A program made the translations under genes and the position numbers. From Bacteroidota bacterium (GTDB taxonomy: Bacteria; Bacteroidota; Bacteroidia; Chitinophagales; Chitinophagaceae): DNA of 64,000 bases. This document shows, one piece after another, positions 43,278 through 52,218 of this stretch. The DNA is taken from positions 62,001 through 126,000 of the forward strand of contig JAFDZS010000014.1 in the NCBI GenBank assembly GCA_018266775.1, written 5' to 3'. The notes under the pieces are model-generated. The model saw nothing but the letters and a program-made list of their open reading frames with translations, was not told the DNA's origin and ran no database searches. How positions within the stretch are numbered: position 1 is the first letter of the stretch; each line of letters begins with the position of its first letter.

Positions 43278-43805
43278 ATGTTCATAAAAAAGTTATACCA
43301 CTACAATAAAGCGCTCTTCCTGGGTTTTATCATTTTTATTCTGACATTTTTATACATTAATTACAAGTGGGGTATGGTGGCCACACCAGTGCTGGAGTAT
43401 GGTATGTTTGCGGGTAAGTTTCATTATGCTGATACGCAAACCGTGTATATTGTTGAAGCTGATGGCAGGGGTATTAATAACGCATCTGTTTCATTTACTG
43501 ACAGGGATATACTTCAGATTTATGCAGACCGGTTTATCCATCAAAAGGAAATCAATCAAAATGCTTACAGTACCATGAAAAAATACCTCGGGTTTGTTGG
43601 TTTATCTGCTATGGCAACCGAAGAAAAGTTTGTGCCACATGTAAGCGATACGTTATTTACTCAATGGTACCAGTCGAAAGTAAATGATATTGCTGGTATA
43701 GCCGGTGGGGCAATGGTTGTTTATCAGCAACATTTTATATGGCAGAATAATGAACTGAAACCTATTGATAAACCAACAAAACTTCCCTTCATTGTTGTCC
43801 ATTAA
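43278..43805 (+). CDS. Hypothetical membrane-anchored protein
   Basis: About 175 residues from ATG 43278 (MFIKKLYHYNKALF); the frame extends seven codons to a TTG. One N-terminal membrane helix (about residues 14-32) is followed by an extracytoplasmic domain of ~140 residues without a recognised family. A TACCTTTA element with a TTG 17 bases upstream lies at 43244-43251 and is a plausible promoter. The next gene overlaps its 3' end by ~41 bases in another frame, so the two are likely functionally tied. Confidence 0.6.
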   Translation: MFIKKLYHYNKALFLGFIIFILTFLYINYKWGMVATPVLEYGMFAGKFHYADTQTVYIVEADGRGINNASVSFTDRDILQIYADRFIHQKEINQNAYSTMKKYLGFVGLSAMATEEKFVPHVSDTLFTQWYQSKVNDIAGIAGGAMVVYQQHFIWQNNELKPIDKPTKLPFIVVH

Positions 43806-44640
43806 TATCCATAGAAAAAAGTATATCGGATTCTATTTGTTTTGCTTTACTGTAAGCTATTGCTGGTTACTGTTTCATGGATTACTGCTGCACCAGCTGA
43901 AGCCGGTATTCTTTGTTAACCGGCTTGATTTTTCATTAAACGTATTAATGGCAACGGGTTTACACCAGGCTGTGATGAACAGTTATACGCTGCAATGGAT
44001 ATTAGATCTTGTCTATTACATTTTGCCATTACTGTTGTGGTACATGAGCTACGATAACAAACGCTGGCATTATTATATTGCCTGGGCAATGGTATTATTC
44101 AATTGGATGTATGCGTTGTTATTGTCATCACTCTCTATGTTAAGTGTGGAAGGTTTTACCGGCTGGATTATTTTGCCCATACTATTTGCCTTTCGTACAG
44201 AGAAAGGATTTTATTATGTTCTGCATTGCATGCGGTATGTTTTTCTGCTGTTGTTTTTTTCAACCGGTGTTTGGAAGATCAGGGGTGGAGGGCTGTTTAA
44301 TATAGAACAGATGGGCGCCATACTCATACGCCAGCATGCACCGTACATTACAGAAGCACCCAATAACTGGTTCACCGGTTTTGTATATTTTATGGCCAAC
44401 CATAAAGTATTCGCTTACCTGTTTTATTTAGCTGCCACTTTATTAGAATTGGTTTTTGCAATAGGAATTTTTACAAAACGTTACGACAGACTCCTGATCA
44501 TTTTATTTATACTTTTTGTGATCATGGATTTCTTCCTGATGCGTATTAATTACTTTGCCTGGACAGCTTTCCTTGGGTGCCTTTGGTTTTCCCGTTATGC
44601 AGAACCCCCCGAAGAAAAATACCCACTGGCTACCAGTTAA
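43765..44640 (+). CDS. Polytopic membrane protein, HTTM-like
   Basis: A 291-residue protein with about seven or eight hydrophobic helices. Loop text such as FSTGVWKIRGGGLFNIEQMG and the tail FTKRYDRLLIILFILF resemble HTTM (vitamin K-dependent carboxylase-like membrane) or DoxX-like proteins, but no catalytic lysine pattern can be assigned. No ATG is available near the start; TTG at 43765 overlaps the previous gene by 41 bases, and a later TTG at 43792 is an alternative. Its stop overlaps the convergent glycosyltransferase stop by 11 bases. Confidence 0.55.
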   Translation: MINQQNFPSLLSINIHRKKYIGFYLFCFTVSYCWLLFHGLLLHQLKPVFFVNRLDFSLNVLMATGLHQAVMNSYTLQWILDLVYYILPLLLWYMSYDNKRWHYYIAWAMVLFNWMYALLLSSLSMLSVEGFTGWIILPILFAFRTEKGFYYVLHCMRYVFLLLFFSTGVWKIRGGGLFNIEQMGAILIRQHAPYITEAPNNWFTGFVYFMANHKVFAYLFYLAATLLELVFAIGIFTKRYDRLLIILFILFVIMDFFLMRINYFAWTAFLGCLWFSRYAEPPEEKYPLATS

Positions 44641-45670
44641 AATGATTGGTAATGGTTGTATAAACCTGGTAAACACCAATCGCTTTCATACAGGCAAAAT
44701 CGGGGCATAACAGGGGATCTGTCACCCTTGTTGTATTAGGCGCTTTCCAGCTGGAGCAAGGCCTGCAGGAAAGAGACGCAGCAATGACTGCATGATTTTT
44801 TGAATCCAGCATTGCATACCCATAAAGTTTTTCATTACTGGCGCCAAATATGGTTACGGTCTTCTTTTGCAACGTAACAGCAATATGCATCAGGCCACTG
44901 TCTAATCCTATATATCCTGTACTTCCTGCAACCAGGTTAAATATTTCTTCCACTGTTGTTTTACCAATTAATTCAATACAGTTGTTAAAAGGAAAGGTAC
45001 TGAAATGCCTATTGTACCTCGTTTCTGTATGATCTCCTGAAATAACAAAATTAATTGACGGATAATTTTGGCACAGTTTTGCGACCAGGTTTACCCAGCG
45101 TTCAGCCGACCAGTTTTTATATGGTGTAGCATTGTTCCCTGCTGATATTTGGATTACAACATACGGCATTCCGGGGGGTACAAATTTTTTTATAATAGAT
45201 GGCTGTAGAAATGTTTGTGGCAAACAAAAAGCATCCACGGAACGTATATATGAATTGCCGGTGCTGAACAGAAGGTGAAGGTTTTGCTCCGCATCTGTAA
45301 GATCATCAACGATTGTGCGGTTCCTTTTACCCCCTTTGTTATTGGTTGATGTGAACCGTTTACTGCATGCCTTTATTGAAAAGGCTGTCAGTTTTCCAAT
45401 ACCCATATGGTTGTGATACACATTTTCAAACTTTTTGAAATGTGCGATGCTGTAAAGGAGCAATTGAACCTTCGATTTAATGTGGATTTTTTCATCCAGC
45501 AACGAGTTGTCATATATGCAGTCATTATCAAAGCGGGAATAAAAAATACCTGTTATGATAAACTGTTTTTGTTTTAATGCTTTTAAAAGCGGCACAAATA
45601 ATAATGCATCGCCCAAACCGGCAGTAAACAATACCGCAATCTTTCTTTTTTTTATGGGTAGCAGTTTCAT
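44630..45670 (-). CDS. Glycosyltransferase family 9 (heptosyltransferase-like)
   Basis: About 346 residues from ATG 45670 (MKLLPIKKRKIAVLFTAGLG). An ATG 12 codons upstream would overlap the divergent flippase start. GT9 features: GLGDALLFVPLLKALK at the N-terminus, VVIQISAGNNATPYKNWSA in the centre, and STGYIGLDSGLMHIAVTL with TIFGASNEKLYG in the nucleotide-sugar domain. Such enzymes add sugars to lipopolysaccharide core or related glycans on the cytoplasmic face. Two Cys residues in SCRPCSSW match the GT9 C-terminal pattern. Divergent from a flippase gene. Confidence 0.88.
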   Translation of the reverse strand: MKLLPIKKRKIAVLFTAGLGDALLFVPLLKALKQKQFIITGIFYSRFDNDCIYDNSLLDEKIHIKSKVQLLLYSIAHFKKFENVYHNHMGIGKLTAFSIKACSKRFTSTNNKGGKRNRTIVDDLTDAEQNLHLLFSTGNSYIRSVDAFCLPQTFLQPSIIKKFVPPGMPYVVIQISAGNNATPYKNWSAERWVNLVAKLCQNYPSINFVISGDHTETRYNRHFSTFPFNNCIELIGKTTVEEIFNLVAGSTGYIGLDSGLMHIAVTLQKKTVTIFGASNEKLYGYAMLDSKNHAVIAASLSCRPCSSWKAPNTTRVTDPLLCPDFACMKAIGVYQVYTTITNHFNW

Positions 45671-45697
45671 TAATTTTAATTTCCTGCGGTAATAAAG

Positions 45698-47035
45698 ATG
45701 ATACAATTATTAAATGCCATCAGTAAAAAATTTTTCGATAACACAGTTCCGTTATCAAAACTAAGTAAAACATTTTTTGTTTGGACAGGTAGTGTTCTGC
45801 TGGTGTATATTACCAATATCTTTTTGATCCGCATTATTGGCCTGGAGGAATATGGTAAATACACCGTTTTCTTCAGCTGGGTGTCACTCATCAGCACTAT
45901 TTTGGCTTTTGGATGGGATGGATATATCATCCAGGTATTACCACAATTGCCTGTACATAAAGAAGGAAAAATACAGGGATACTCAGTTATTTATAAAGCA
46001 GTATTCACCATCCTGTTATTATGGACTATTCTGCTGGTAGTAATGTTGTTGTTTAAAGCGGCCGGTATTCAACTCACGGGCTTTCCAACAGTCCGTGCAC
46101 TGATCCTTTTTTTGTTACTGAATCTCCTTTTCGCAATATTATTGCTGCTCCGTTCTTTTCTGCGTTTTTTCAATAGAGTGGTAATGGTGCAGCTGGTGGA
46201 AGATATTATGAAACCGCTGTTGTTGTTTGCTGTAATCTTTGGATATTATAAAAGCAAAACTAATTTATACTTACTGCGATTATACGAAGTGAACACATTG
46301 GTTTTTGGTGTTGTGGCTCTGGGTTTATTGATTACAGCACTATTCACTATTAAAAAGAAATTTACTGCAGGTACCGATAATGGTATGGCCAACGGCTGGA
46401 TCAGGAAATGTTTTTACTTTATGTGCATTTACCTGGGCTACAGCATTTTTACCCGGATGGAATTGTTGTTCCTTGGTTATTTTGAACAAAATGAAGCCGC
46501 GGCACAATACCAGATATTGCTGCGCATTTCCGATTTGGTTTTTCTGCCGGATGTGTTGTTCAATTATTTTTTACCACAGCAATTCTCTACGCATTTTGCC
46601 CATAAAAAAAATGAAGAGGCAAAACTGTTATTCAGCAACGCATCCCGTACCATATTTCTCTTGCAATTATTATGTTGGGCAGGCACAGCAATGGTAGGAT
46701 ACTGGTATTTGCAAAGTTTTGGAGTGGCATCTGTAAAAATGTATGGGTTGTTGCTGTTGTTATGCAGTGCGCCGGTGCTGAGTTCCTTTTTCGGCACTTG
46801 CAACGTGGCACTGAAAACTTCAGGCAATGAAAGGTTTTCTTTTTACGCACTTTTTATCGTTCTGATTCCTGAAGCAGTTGCCAACAGTATCTGCATCCCT
46901 TTATATGGTTTAAATGGTGCAGTAATGGTTTCGTGGTTGAGTATGCTGGGATATAATGCGCTGTTATCTTTCTTTGTATACCGCAGGCTGGGGTTTACTA
47001 ATGTATTTACGCGGTTGTGGTTTAGCCATAAATAA
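45698..47035 (+). CDS. Oligosaccharide flippase family protein (Wzx/MATE-like)
   Basis: A 445-residue membrane protein with about 12 predicted helices. The opening FVWTGSVLLVYITNIFLIRI and IGLEEYGKYTVFFSW are typical of polysaccharide biosynthesis flippases, which move undecaprenyl-linked glycans across the inner membrane. It is slightly shorter than most (~480-500), with a normal C-terminal bundle. Divergent from the GT9 gene with a 27-base gap, and followed by a repeat-bearing intergenic region and an FkbM methyltransferase gene. Confidence 0.85.
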   Translation: MIQLLNAISKKFFDNTVPLSKLSKTFFVWTGSVLLVYITNIFLIRIIGLEEYGKYTVFFSWVSLISTILAFGWDGYIIQVLPQLPVHKEGKIQGYSVIYKAVFTILLLWTILLVVMLLFKAAGIQLTGFPTVRALILFLLLNLLFAILLLLRSFLRFFNRVVMVQLVEDIMKPLLLFAVIFGYYKSKTNLYLLRLYEVNTLVFGVVALGLLITALFTIKKKFTAGTDNGMANGWIRKCFYFMCIYLGYSIFTRMELLFLGYFEQNEAAAQYQILLRISDLVFLPDVLFNYFLPQQFSTHFAHKKNEEAKLLFSNASRTIFLLQLLCWAGTAMVGYWYLQSFGVASVKMYGLLLLLCSAPVLSSFFGTCNVALKTSGNERFSFYALFIVLIPEAVANSICIPLYGLNGAVMVSWLSMLGYNALLSFFVYRRLGFTNVFTRLWFSHK

Positions 47036-47036
47036 G

Positions 47037-47163
47037 AATGATTGGCCGCAGATACGCAGATTATCTTTTCTCAATAAAGATAAAATTCCTCATCAATGCT
47101 CTGCGCTCTCTGCGCCTCTGCGTGAATAAAAATGAAAATGATTGGCCGCAGATACGCAGATTA
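47037..47163. repeat. Pair of 27-bp direct repeats with CTCTGCG-rich spacer
   Basis: The same 27-bp sequence (core GATTGGCCGCAGATACGCAG) occurs at 47037-47063 and 47137-47163, exactly 100 bp apart and identical. The spacer contains GCTCTGCGCTCTCTGCGCCT, a CTCTGCG-type repeat. The reverse complement of the core reappears in each unit of the 76-bp tandem array at 59041-59423, so both belong to one dispersed repeat family. It lies between the convergent flippase and FkbM genes. Confidence 0.92.
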
Positions 47164-47166
47164 AAC

Positions 47167-47967
47167 TTAGATGTTACTTATCCTTCCAATGATTTCCAGG
47201 TGCGGTATGTCAAGCTGTTGCAGCAGCGTTTTTATTTCAGTGGCAGTAATGAATGCCTTCAGTTGTAATGTTTCTTCCACTGCATAATTAAAAAGATATG
47301 CAGGATTTAATTGCACCAGGTGATCAATACAAGTTACAGCATCATCTAAAAACTCCGGCAATAATACTTCAAATGAAACAGCATTGACAGGTTGAGTAAG
47401 TCCCATCAGCACATTCTTTTCATTACCTTCCACATCTATCTTAATGAAATCCGGTTTGCCATATTCTTTAATGAGCGCATCAAGCGTAACCGTAGTAACA
47501 GTAATACTGTCGCCGGAAAAATGCACGGCTTCAGGCCATCGGTTATGGTTGTTTTTTTCCAGTATGTTTTTCCATTGCGGATTGATAGTATTCAGTGGCG
47601 AACCCAATTTGTCAATATAAAACAATGTGGTGCCATTTTTATCTGACACTGCATCAGGCCGGGTAAACACATTTTTATTGTTCTTAAAACGATACCCTAA
47701 TATTTTTTGATTGGTGGGATCAGGGTCGCAGGCTACCACTTTATCGGCAAGTTGGGCAAACACGATTGTTTTATGCCCATCATTGGCACCAATATCAAAA
47801 ATCAACGTACAGGGTGATAAAAAGGATTGATAGAAACGCAGTTCTTTTTTCTGTTGTGCAACAATTTCTTTTTTGAAAAGAACAGTATACCATCTGCCTA
47901 AAATACCATAGCGTACTGCCTCCAGGATATGCAATTGCTGCAACAGGTATTTCAATGCTTTCTTCAT
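47167..47967 (-). CDS. FkbM family methyltransferase
   Basis: A 266-residue SAM-dependent methyltransferase. The SAM motif I is LIFDIGANDGHKTIVFAQLA, followed by VVACDPDPTNQKIL. The FkbM-specific DFIKIDVEGNEKNVLMGL is near residues 180-197. These enzymes usually O-methylate sugars or polyketides; here the GT9 and flippase neighbours suggest methylation of a surface glycan. N-terminal helices are amphipathic rather than a signal. Starts at ATG 47967. Confidence 0.9.
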   Translation of the reverse strand: MKKALKYLLQQLHILEAVRYGILGRWYTVLFKKEIVAQQKKELRFYQSFLSPCTLIFDIGANDGHKTIVFAQLADKVVACDPDPTNQKILGYRFKNNKNVFTRPDAVSDKNGTTLFYIDKLGSPLNTINPQWKNILEKNNHNRWPEAVHFSGDSITVTTVTLDALIKEYGKPDFIKIDVEGNEKNVLMGLTQPVNAVSFEVLLPEFLDDAVTCIDHLVQLNPAYLFNYAVEETLQLKAFITATEIKTLLQQLDIPHLEIIGRISNI

Positions 47968-48008
47968 GTGCGGTTACTCGTGCAATGATATTTTTTAAAA
48001 CGCAAATA

Positions 48009-49007
48009 TCAATGAACCGGCTGAAGCTGCAATACTTCTTCAAAAAATTTACGGGTTTCTTTTTCCACGGATTCCACATCGTGCGATTTTATTGGAGATG
48101 CCAATACATGATGCCCTGCATTTGGTATGGCAACCGCACGCTTATGCAAACTGTCTGTACTTAATTGCGCAAACATTTCTTTCATGGCACTGACTTTTAC
48201 AATGCTGTCCTGGTGTATGTCATCTTTGTAATAATACAGCATTAAAGCAGGCTGGTGTACTTTTTCAAAGGTGCTCTTCTTCATCGTTGTTTCCAGCATT
48301 TCCTGTAACGCTACTACAGCTTCCAGCCGGTAAGGTTTATTCCAGTATTGTTTATAAATGAGCCGGTCATCATCAGGATCATTGTAATTACTTTTCTTTA
48401 CTAATCTTGCAATTTGCAAACCCCAGTGGTTATTCAGTATCCATGCTTTGGAATCGTTAATGGCAATATTGGGCGAATACATGATGATGGCGGCAACATC
48501 GTTGGGATACGTGGCAGCCAGTTGCAAAGCCTGTGTACCACCGGTACTGGTGCCCATAAGAATTACTTTTTGCCCTAACTTTTTTCCAATAGCCAATGCC
48601 TGCTTGGCACTTTCCCAATAATTGTCTGCTGTAAGATTGATCAGTTGTTCAGTAGTATCAATACCATGTTCTGCCAGTCTTGATAAATATAAATTGCAGC
48701 CAAAGGCTTTGGCAATATTGCGGTGTACAGGATCGCCTTCGCCCTGCGATGCAGAAAAACCATGCAGGTAAACAATAGAATAAGGTGTAGGCTGATGAGC
48801 ACTGTCATTAGCCCAAACAATCCGTGCTTCATTATCGGGTTTTAAATGATGTTGCGCCTCATTGGCTGCAACATACTGGTCCAGTTGCGCAGCAGCAGGA
48901 ACGTCGGGCAATACAGCAGAATATTTGGGCGTATCGGGCCGGGGGCCAAAAAGATAAACGATGATGAGCACACCGATAACATACAGCAGGCCTTTCAAAA
49001 ATTTCAT
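48009..49007 (-). CDS. Alpha/beta hydrolase, membrane-anchored
   Basis: A 332-residue alpha/beta hydrolase with an N-terminal hydrophobic helix (residues ~5-21, LLYVIGVLIIVYLFG), probably an anchor. The oxyanion region is YLHGFSASQGEGDP, the nucleophile elbow is MGTSTGG (about residues 151-157), and the catalytic histidine is in NAGHHVLASP near the C-terminus. Similar to serine-aminopeptidase/carboxylesterase types (COG1647-like). Substrate unknown. Divergent from the arginase-family gene. Confidence 0.84.
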   Translation of the reverse strand: MKFLKGLLYVIGVLIIVYLFGPRPDTPKYSAVLPDVPAAAQLDQYVAANEAQHHLKPDNEARIVWANDSAHQPTPYSIVYLHGFSASQGEGDPVHRNIAKAFGCNLYLSRLAEHGIDTTEQLINLTADNYWESAKQALAIGKKLGQKVILMGTSTGGTQALQLAATYPNDVAAIIMYSPNIAINDSKAWILNNHWGLQIARLVKKSNYNDPDDDRLIYKQYWNKPYRLEAVVALQEMLETTMKKSTFEKVHQPALMLYYYKDDIHQDSIVKVSAMKEMFAQLSTDSLHKRAVAIPNAGHHVLASPIKSHDVESVEKETRKFFEEVLQLQPVH

Positions 49008-49120
49008 AACTGAATTTTGTATGAAACTACATTTTTTTCAGCGCCGCAGGAAATTAAATCTGTGTTACATGGTGAACGAATTTATGAACCTTTTAATACA
49101 AATTTGTTTATCTTCCCTTA

Positions 49121-50170
49121 ATGAAGCACTTCAAGTTTTATTCCAAGGAAGACATCTTATCCCTCACCAGCACACGGCGTTTTGAAACCCGTATCGGCGA
49201 ACAGTTGCAGGTAATCAAAAATGAAAGTGACTGGATGACGGCTTTACAGCAGGCGCCGGCAAAATATGTATTACTGGGTATTCCTGAAGATATTGGCGTT
49301 AGGGCGAATAAAGGAAAAGGTGGTGCCACTACCGCATGGATCCCCTTTTTATCTGCTTTCCTCAATACCAAAAGCAATGATTTTTTCTCTGGAGAAAATA
49401 TGCTGCTGCTGGGCCATTTTGATTTTGGCGATATTAAATTTCTTATCGACAGTAATGCCTATAATCCTGATGAACTGGTGGATGCTTACCGCCACGCTGT
49501 GAACATTATTGATGAAGAAGTGGAAAATATGATTAAGGTAATTGCAGTCTGTAATAAAATACCGGTGGTGATCGGGGGCGGACATAATAATGCTTATCCC
49601 ATCATAAAAGGTGTGGCAAAAGGGTTGCATAAAACAGGGGCTGTTGCGCTGGCGCAGATCAACTGCATCAACCTGGATGCACATGCAGACTATGGTCCGG
49701 TTGAAGGCCGCCACAGCGGCAATCCATTCCGTTATGCAGAAGAAGATGGCTACCTGGGTAAGTACTGCATTGTAGGCGTACACGAAAATAATTTATCTCA
49801 AAATGTATTGACGGATATTCACAATAACCCATTCATTGATTATATTACTTACGAGGAAATATTTATTGATGAACGGAGGAATTTCATACAGGCGGTTGCA
49901 CATGCCACCGGTTTTACGGAGGATACATTTACCGGAATTGAACTGGACCTCGATGCCGTGGAATATGTGCTCAGCAGCGCTGCTTCTCCCTGTGGTATTA
50001 CTGCATTGCAGGCCAGGCAGTATATTAATTTTACAGCTACAGATGCTAAAGTGGCTTACCTGCATATTTGTGAAGGCGCCACACAGTTGGAAGATGGGCA
50101 GAAGGATGACAGCACCGGCAAACTGATTGCTTACCTGGTAGCTGATTTTATTAAAGCCAATACGGAATGA
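49121..50170 (+). CDS. Arginase/formimidoylglutamase family enzyme
   Basis: A 349-residue ureohydrolase-fold enzyme with the complete binuclear manganese site: GGGHNNAYP (His), NLDAHADYGPVEGRHSGNPF (Asp-x-His-x-Asp) and GIELDLDAVE (Asp-x-Asp). The ureohydrolase superfamily includes arginase, agmatinase and formimidoylglutamase (HutG). The longer N-terminus and NPFRYAEEDGYL favour the formimidoylglutamase-like branch, but no other hut genes are in this window, so the substrate is uncertain. Its TGA abuts the stop codon of the convergent rhodanese-thioredoxin gene. Confidence 0.86.
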   Translation: MKHFKFYSKEDILSLTSTRRFETRIGEQLQVIKNESDWMTALQQAPAKYVLLGIPEDIGVRANKGKGGATTAWIPFLSAFLNTKSNDFFSGENMLLLGHFDFGDIKFLIDSNAYNPDELVDAYRHAVNIIDEEVENMIKVIAVCNKIPVVIGGGHNNAYPIIKGVAKGLHKTGAVALAQINCINLDAHADYGPVEGRHSGNPFRYAEEDGYLGKYCIVGVHENNLSQNVLTDIHNNPFIDYITYEEIFIDERRNFIQAVAHATGFTEDTFTGIELDLDAVEYVLSSAASPCGITALQARQYINFTATDAKVAYLHICEGATQLEDGQKDDSTGKLIAYLVADFIKANTE

Positions 50171-50869
50171 TTAAAAATGTGCGGCAATTTCTTTCTCGTC
50201 TGCAACACCATCTTTACGCCAAACGGTTTTGCCGTTTTTAAAAACAATGAATACCGGTAATTGGGTAACATGATATTCATTTAAAACTGCTTCATCACTA
50301 GCGCCATCCACTTTCAGTAATGTGAATTTACCTGCATAATCTTTTTCCAGTTGTTGTAATACCGGTTCCATGGTTTTGCAGGGCGGGCACCATTCCGCAC
50401 CAAAATCAACCAAAACGGTTTGGGATCCTTTAATGGTATTGTTGAATGCCTCCAGCGTCATCGGGTTTGCTGCGGCAGCTTTTCCTTCAAGGCTTTTACC
50501 CGCAGCCTTCCAGGCATTAATACCGCCTTTCAGTTCATACACTTCTTTAAAACCCATTGAGCGCATTTTTGCAGCTGCTGCGGCACTTCTGCCACCAGCC
50601 AGGCAATATACATACACAGGTTTATTTTTATCTACAAATGCAATACGGCGATCAAATTCATTCGCATCGTTCCAGTTGGCCAGCAATGTTTTTTTGATAT
50701 GGCCGGAGGCATATTCCCCCGGTGTCCGCACATCCAGCAACTGTACAGAATCTTTGGTAACAGCTGTTTCAAATTCATCCGCAGTCAATACTGTTTTATT
50801 TTGTCCTGTACAGCTGAACACAATAAAAGCAGGCAGCAAGTAAACAAAAGCACGTAACAGTTTTTTCAT
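50171..50869 (-). CDS. Rhodanese-thioredoxin fusion lipoprotein
   Basis: About 232 residues from ATG 50869, which opens a lipoprotein signal (MKKLLRAFVYLLPAFIVFSC, lipobox FSC). The open frame extends 30 codons further but without a signal peptide. A rhodanese domain (about residues 30-125) has the active-site cysteine in VYCLAGGRSAAAA. A thioredoxin domain (about 130-232) has the redox motif WCPPC in DFGAEWCPPCKTMEPVL and the cis-proline in THQLPVF-like text (VTQLPVFIVF). The fusion suggests periplasmic sulfur or disulfide chemistry. Partners unknown. Confidence 0.9.
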   Translation of the reverse strand: MKKLLRAFVYLLPAFIVFSCTGQNKTVLTADEFETAVTKDSVQLLDVRTPGEYASGHIKKTLLANWNDANEFDRRIAFVDKNKPVYVYCLAGGRSAAAAAKMRSMGFKEVYELKGGINAWKAAGKSLEGKAAAANPMTLEAFNNTIKGSQTVLVDFGAEWCPPCKTMEPVLQQLEKDYAGKFTLLKVDGASDEAVLNEYHVTQLPVFIVFKNGKTVWRKDGVADEKEIAAHF

Positions 50870-51092
50870 TTTATTCTTATTTGATGATAATAATTTATAA
50901 AACTCATTTTGATAGCCGTCTTCCGTAAACTCAGGCTGACAGTATACCAACCTGAACAATGTTTCAAAATTAAAAGTTGTCAGGTTGAGCTGGGCGGAAC
51001 CGGATGATCAATACAACCGGCCCTTAGATTTTATCTTTTATCCGTTATTTAAAAAAGCTTTTCAATGTTTTTACAAAAATACCAAATAAAAA

Positions 51093-51112
51093 ACCACCTC
51101 CGTGGAGATGGT
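51093..51112 (-). terminator. Terminator of the BON/SH3 operon
   Basis: On the minus strand ACCATCTC and GAGGTGGT pair with one mismatch around CACG, followed by TTTTTTATTT. It lies ~30 bases beyond the SH3-domain gene stop. Confidence 0.7.
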
Positions 51113-51142
51113 CTTATTATTTAGCGTGATTTGTAACATAAG

Positions 51143-51559
51143 TTACATTGGAGACAGGTATTGTGCATACGCATAACCTTCTTCACCATCGGCAGTTTTA
51201 ATTTTCCACCAGCTGTCATCCGTTTTTTCCACCAGTGTTACAATTTCATTATGCGCAGCTTTGCCCACAATAGCGCCTTCTGTGCTGGGTGTACTCCTGA
51301 TGTTCAGGTTGGTTGATTCTGTAGTAACTTTCAACTGTGCACCTGCATCAGCTTTTACATCAATATTCATCATCAGGTCGCCGCTGGCCATGTTGGGGTC
51401 AATCTTTGCATATAAAGCCCATAATGAATCGTAGTCTGCTGAACTTTTAGCAACCCCGCTGATGTGCAGCATGCCATCTTTTTCAGCCACTGCCAGGTCC
51501 GCTACGCCCAATGTGTTTGCAGTTTGAATTAATTCTGCATATTTATCCTGTAATGCCAT
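51143..51559 (-). CDS. BON-like plus SH3 domain protein
   Basis: A 138-residue protein. Residues ~1-70 resemble a BON domain (LAVAEKDGMLHISGVAKSSA), though without a signal peptide. The C-terminal ~60 residues form a bacterial SH3 domain (TNLNIRSTPSTEGAIVGKAA, VEKTDDSWWKIKTADGEEGY). The combination resembles small LysM/BON-type proteins of stress or envelope function. It lies 26 bases after the BON lipoprotein gene and shares its terminator, so they form an operon. Confidence 0.8.
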   Translation of the reverse strand: MALQDKYAELIQTANTLGVADLAVAEKDGMLHISGVAKSSADYDSLWALYAKIDPNMASGDLMMNIDVKADAGAQLKVTTESTNLNIRSTPSTEGAIVGKAAHNEIVTLVEKTDDSWWKIKTADGEEGYAYAQYLSPM

Positions 51560-51585
51560 TGTCTTAAAGTTTAGTGTGATGAGGA

Positions 51586-52083
51586 TTATTTTTTATCAAC
51601 CAGTTTGGTAACGTCTGATTTTACTTTTGCTGAAGCCAGCATTTGCATGATGGTCATTCTTTGCTTAGCGGTTACTTCTCCGGCAAGCACCGCTTTATCA
51701 CCTTCAAATGTAACGGTAACACCGGTAAAATCTTTCAGGCCATCTTTTACTTTTTGCATGGCAGCATCGTCCAGTGTACTGGTTACAGAAGCTGGAACGG
51801 GTGGTGGAGGTGGGGGCGTAACGGTTGCATTGTTCACTACGTGGTCAATGCCTTTAATGTCTTTAAAGGCATCATTGCATAATGCCTTGCACGCACTGTC
51901 TTTCATTTCACCTGTAATGGTTACCACACCATCTTTTACATCAGCAACAGCCCCGCTCATCATGGGGTTGGCTTTAATAGCAGCGTCCACTTTTTCTTTA
52001 ATGTCAGCATCTTTGGGTTTGCAGCTTGCAAAGGATAATGCAGCGGCCACAACAACACCTGTCATAACTTTTGTAAGTTTCAT
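51586..52083 (-). CDS. BON domain lipoprotein (OsmY-like)
   Basis: A 165-residue lipoprotein with signal MKLTKVMTGVVVAAALSFAS and lipobox cysteine at residue 21 (FASC). Two BON-type domains (about 25-88 and 103-165) flank a proline run (TPPPPPPVP). The first contains an extra cysteine pair (ACKALC), unusual for BON domains. BON proteins bind phospholipid or peptidoglycan surfaces and are often induced by osmotic or envelope stress. First gene of a two-gene operon with the SH3 protein. Confidence 0.85.
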   Translation of the reverse strand: MKLTKVMTGVVVAAALSFASCKPKDADIKEKVDAAIKANPMMSGAVADVKDGVVTITGEMKDSACKALCNDAFKDIKGIDHVVNNATVTPPPPPPVPASVTSTLDDAAMQKVKDGLKDFTGVTVTFEGDKAVLAGEVTAKQRMTIMQMLASAKVKSDVTKLVDKK

Positions 52084-52218
52084 TGTAGTTGTTTTTTAGT
52101 TTAAGAATTATATTCAAAGAAAAGGAAAATTAAATCCCGGCACAATAAGAAGGTGCATGAATTTTTCCAGTTCTTCAGACTTAACTTTTAAATAACAGGT
52201 TGCATGATTTTAAAAAAA

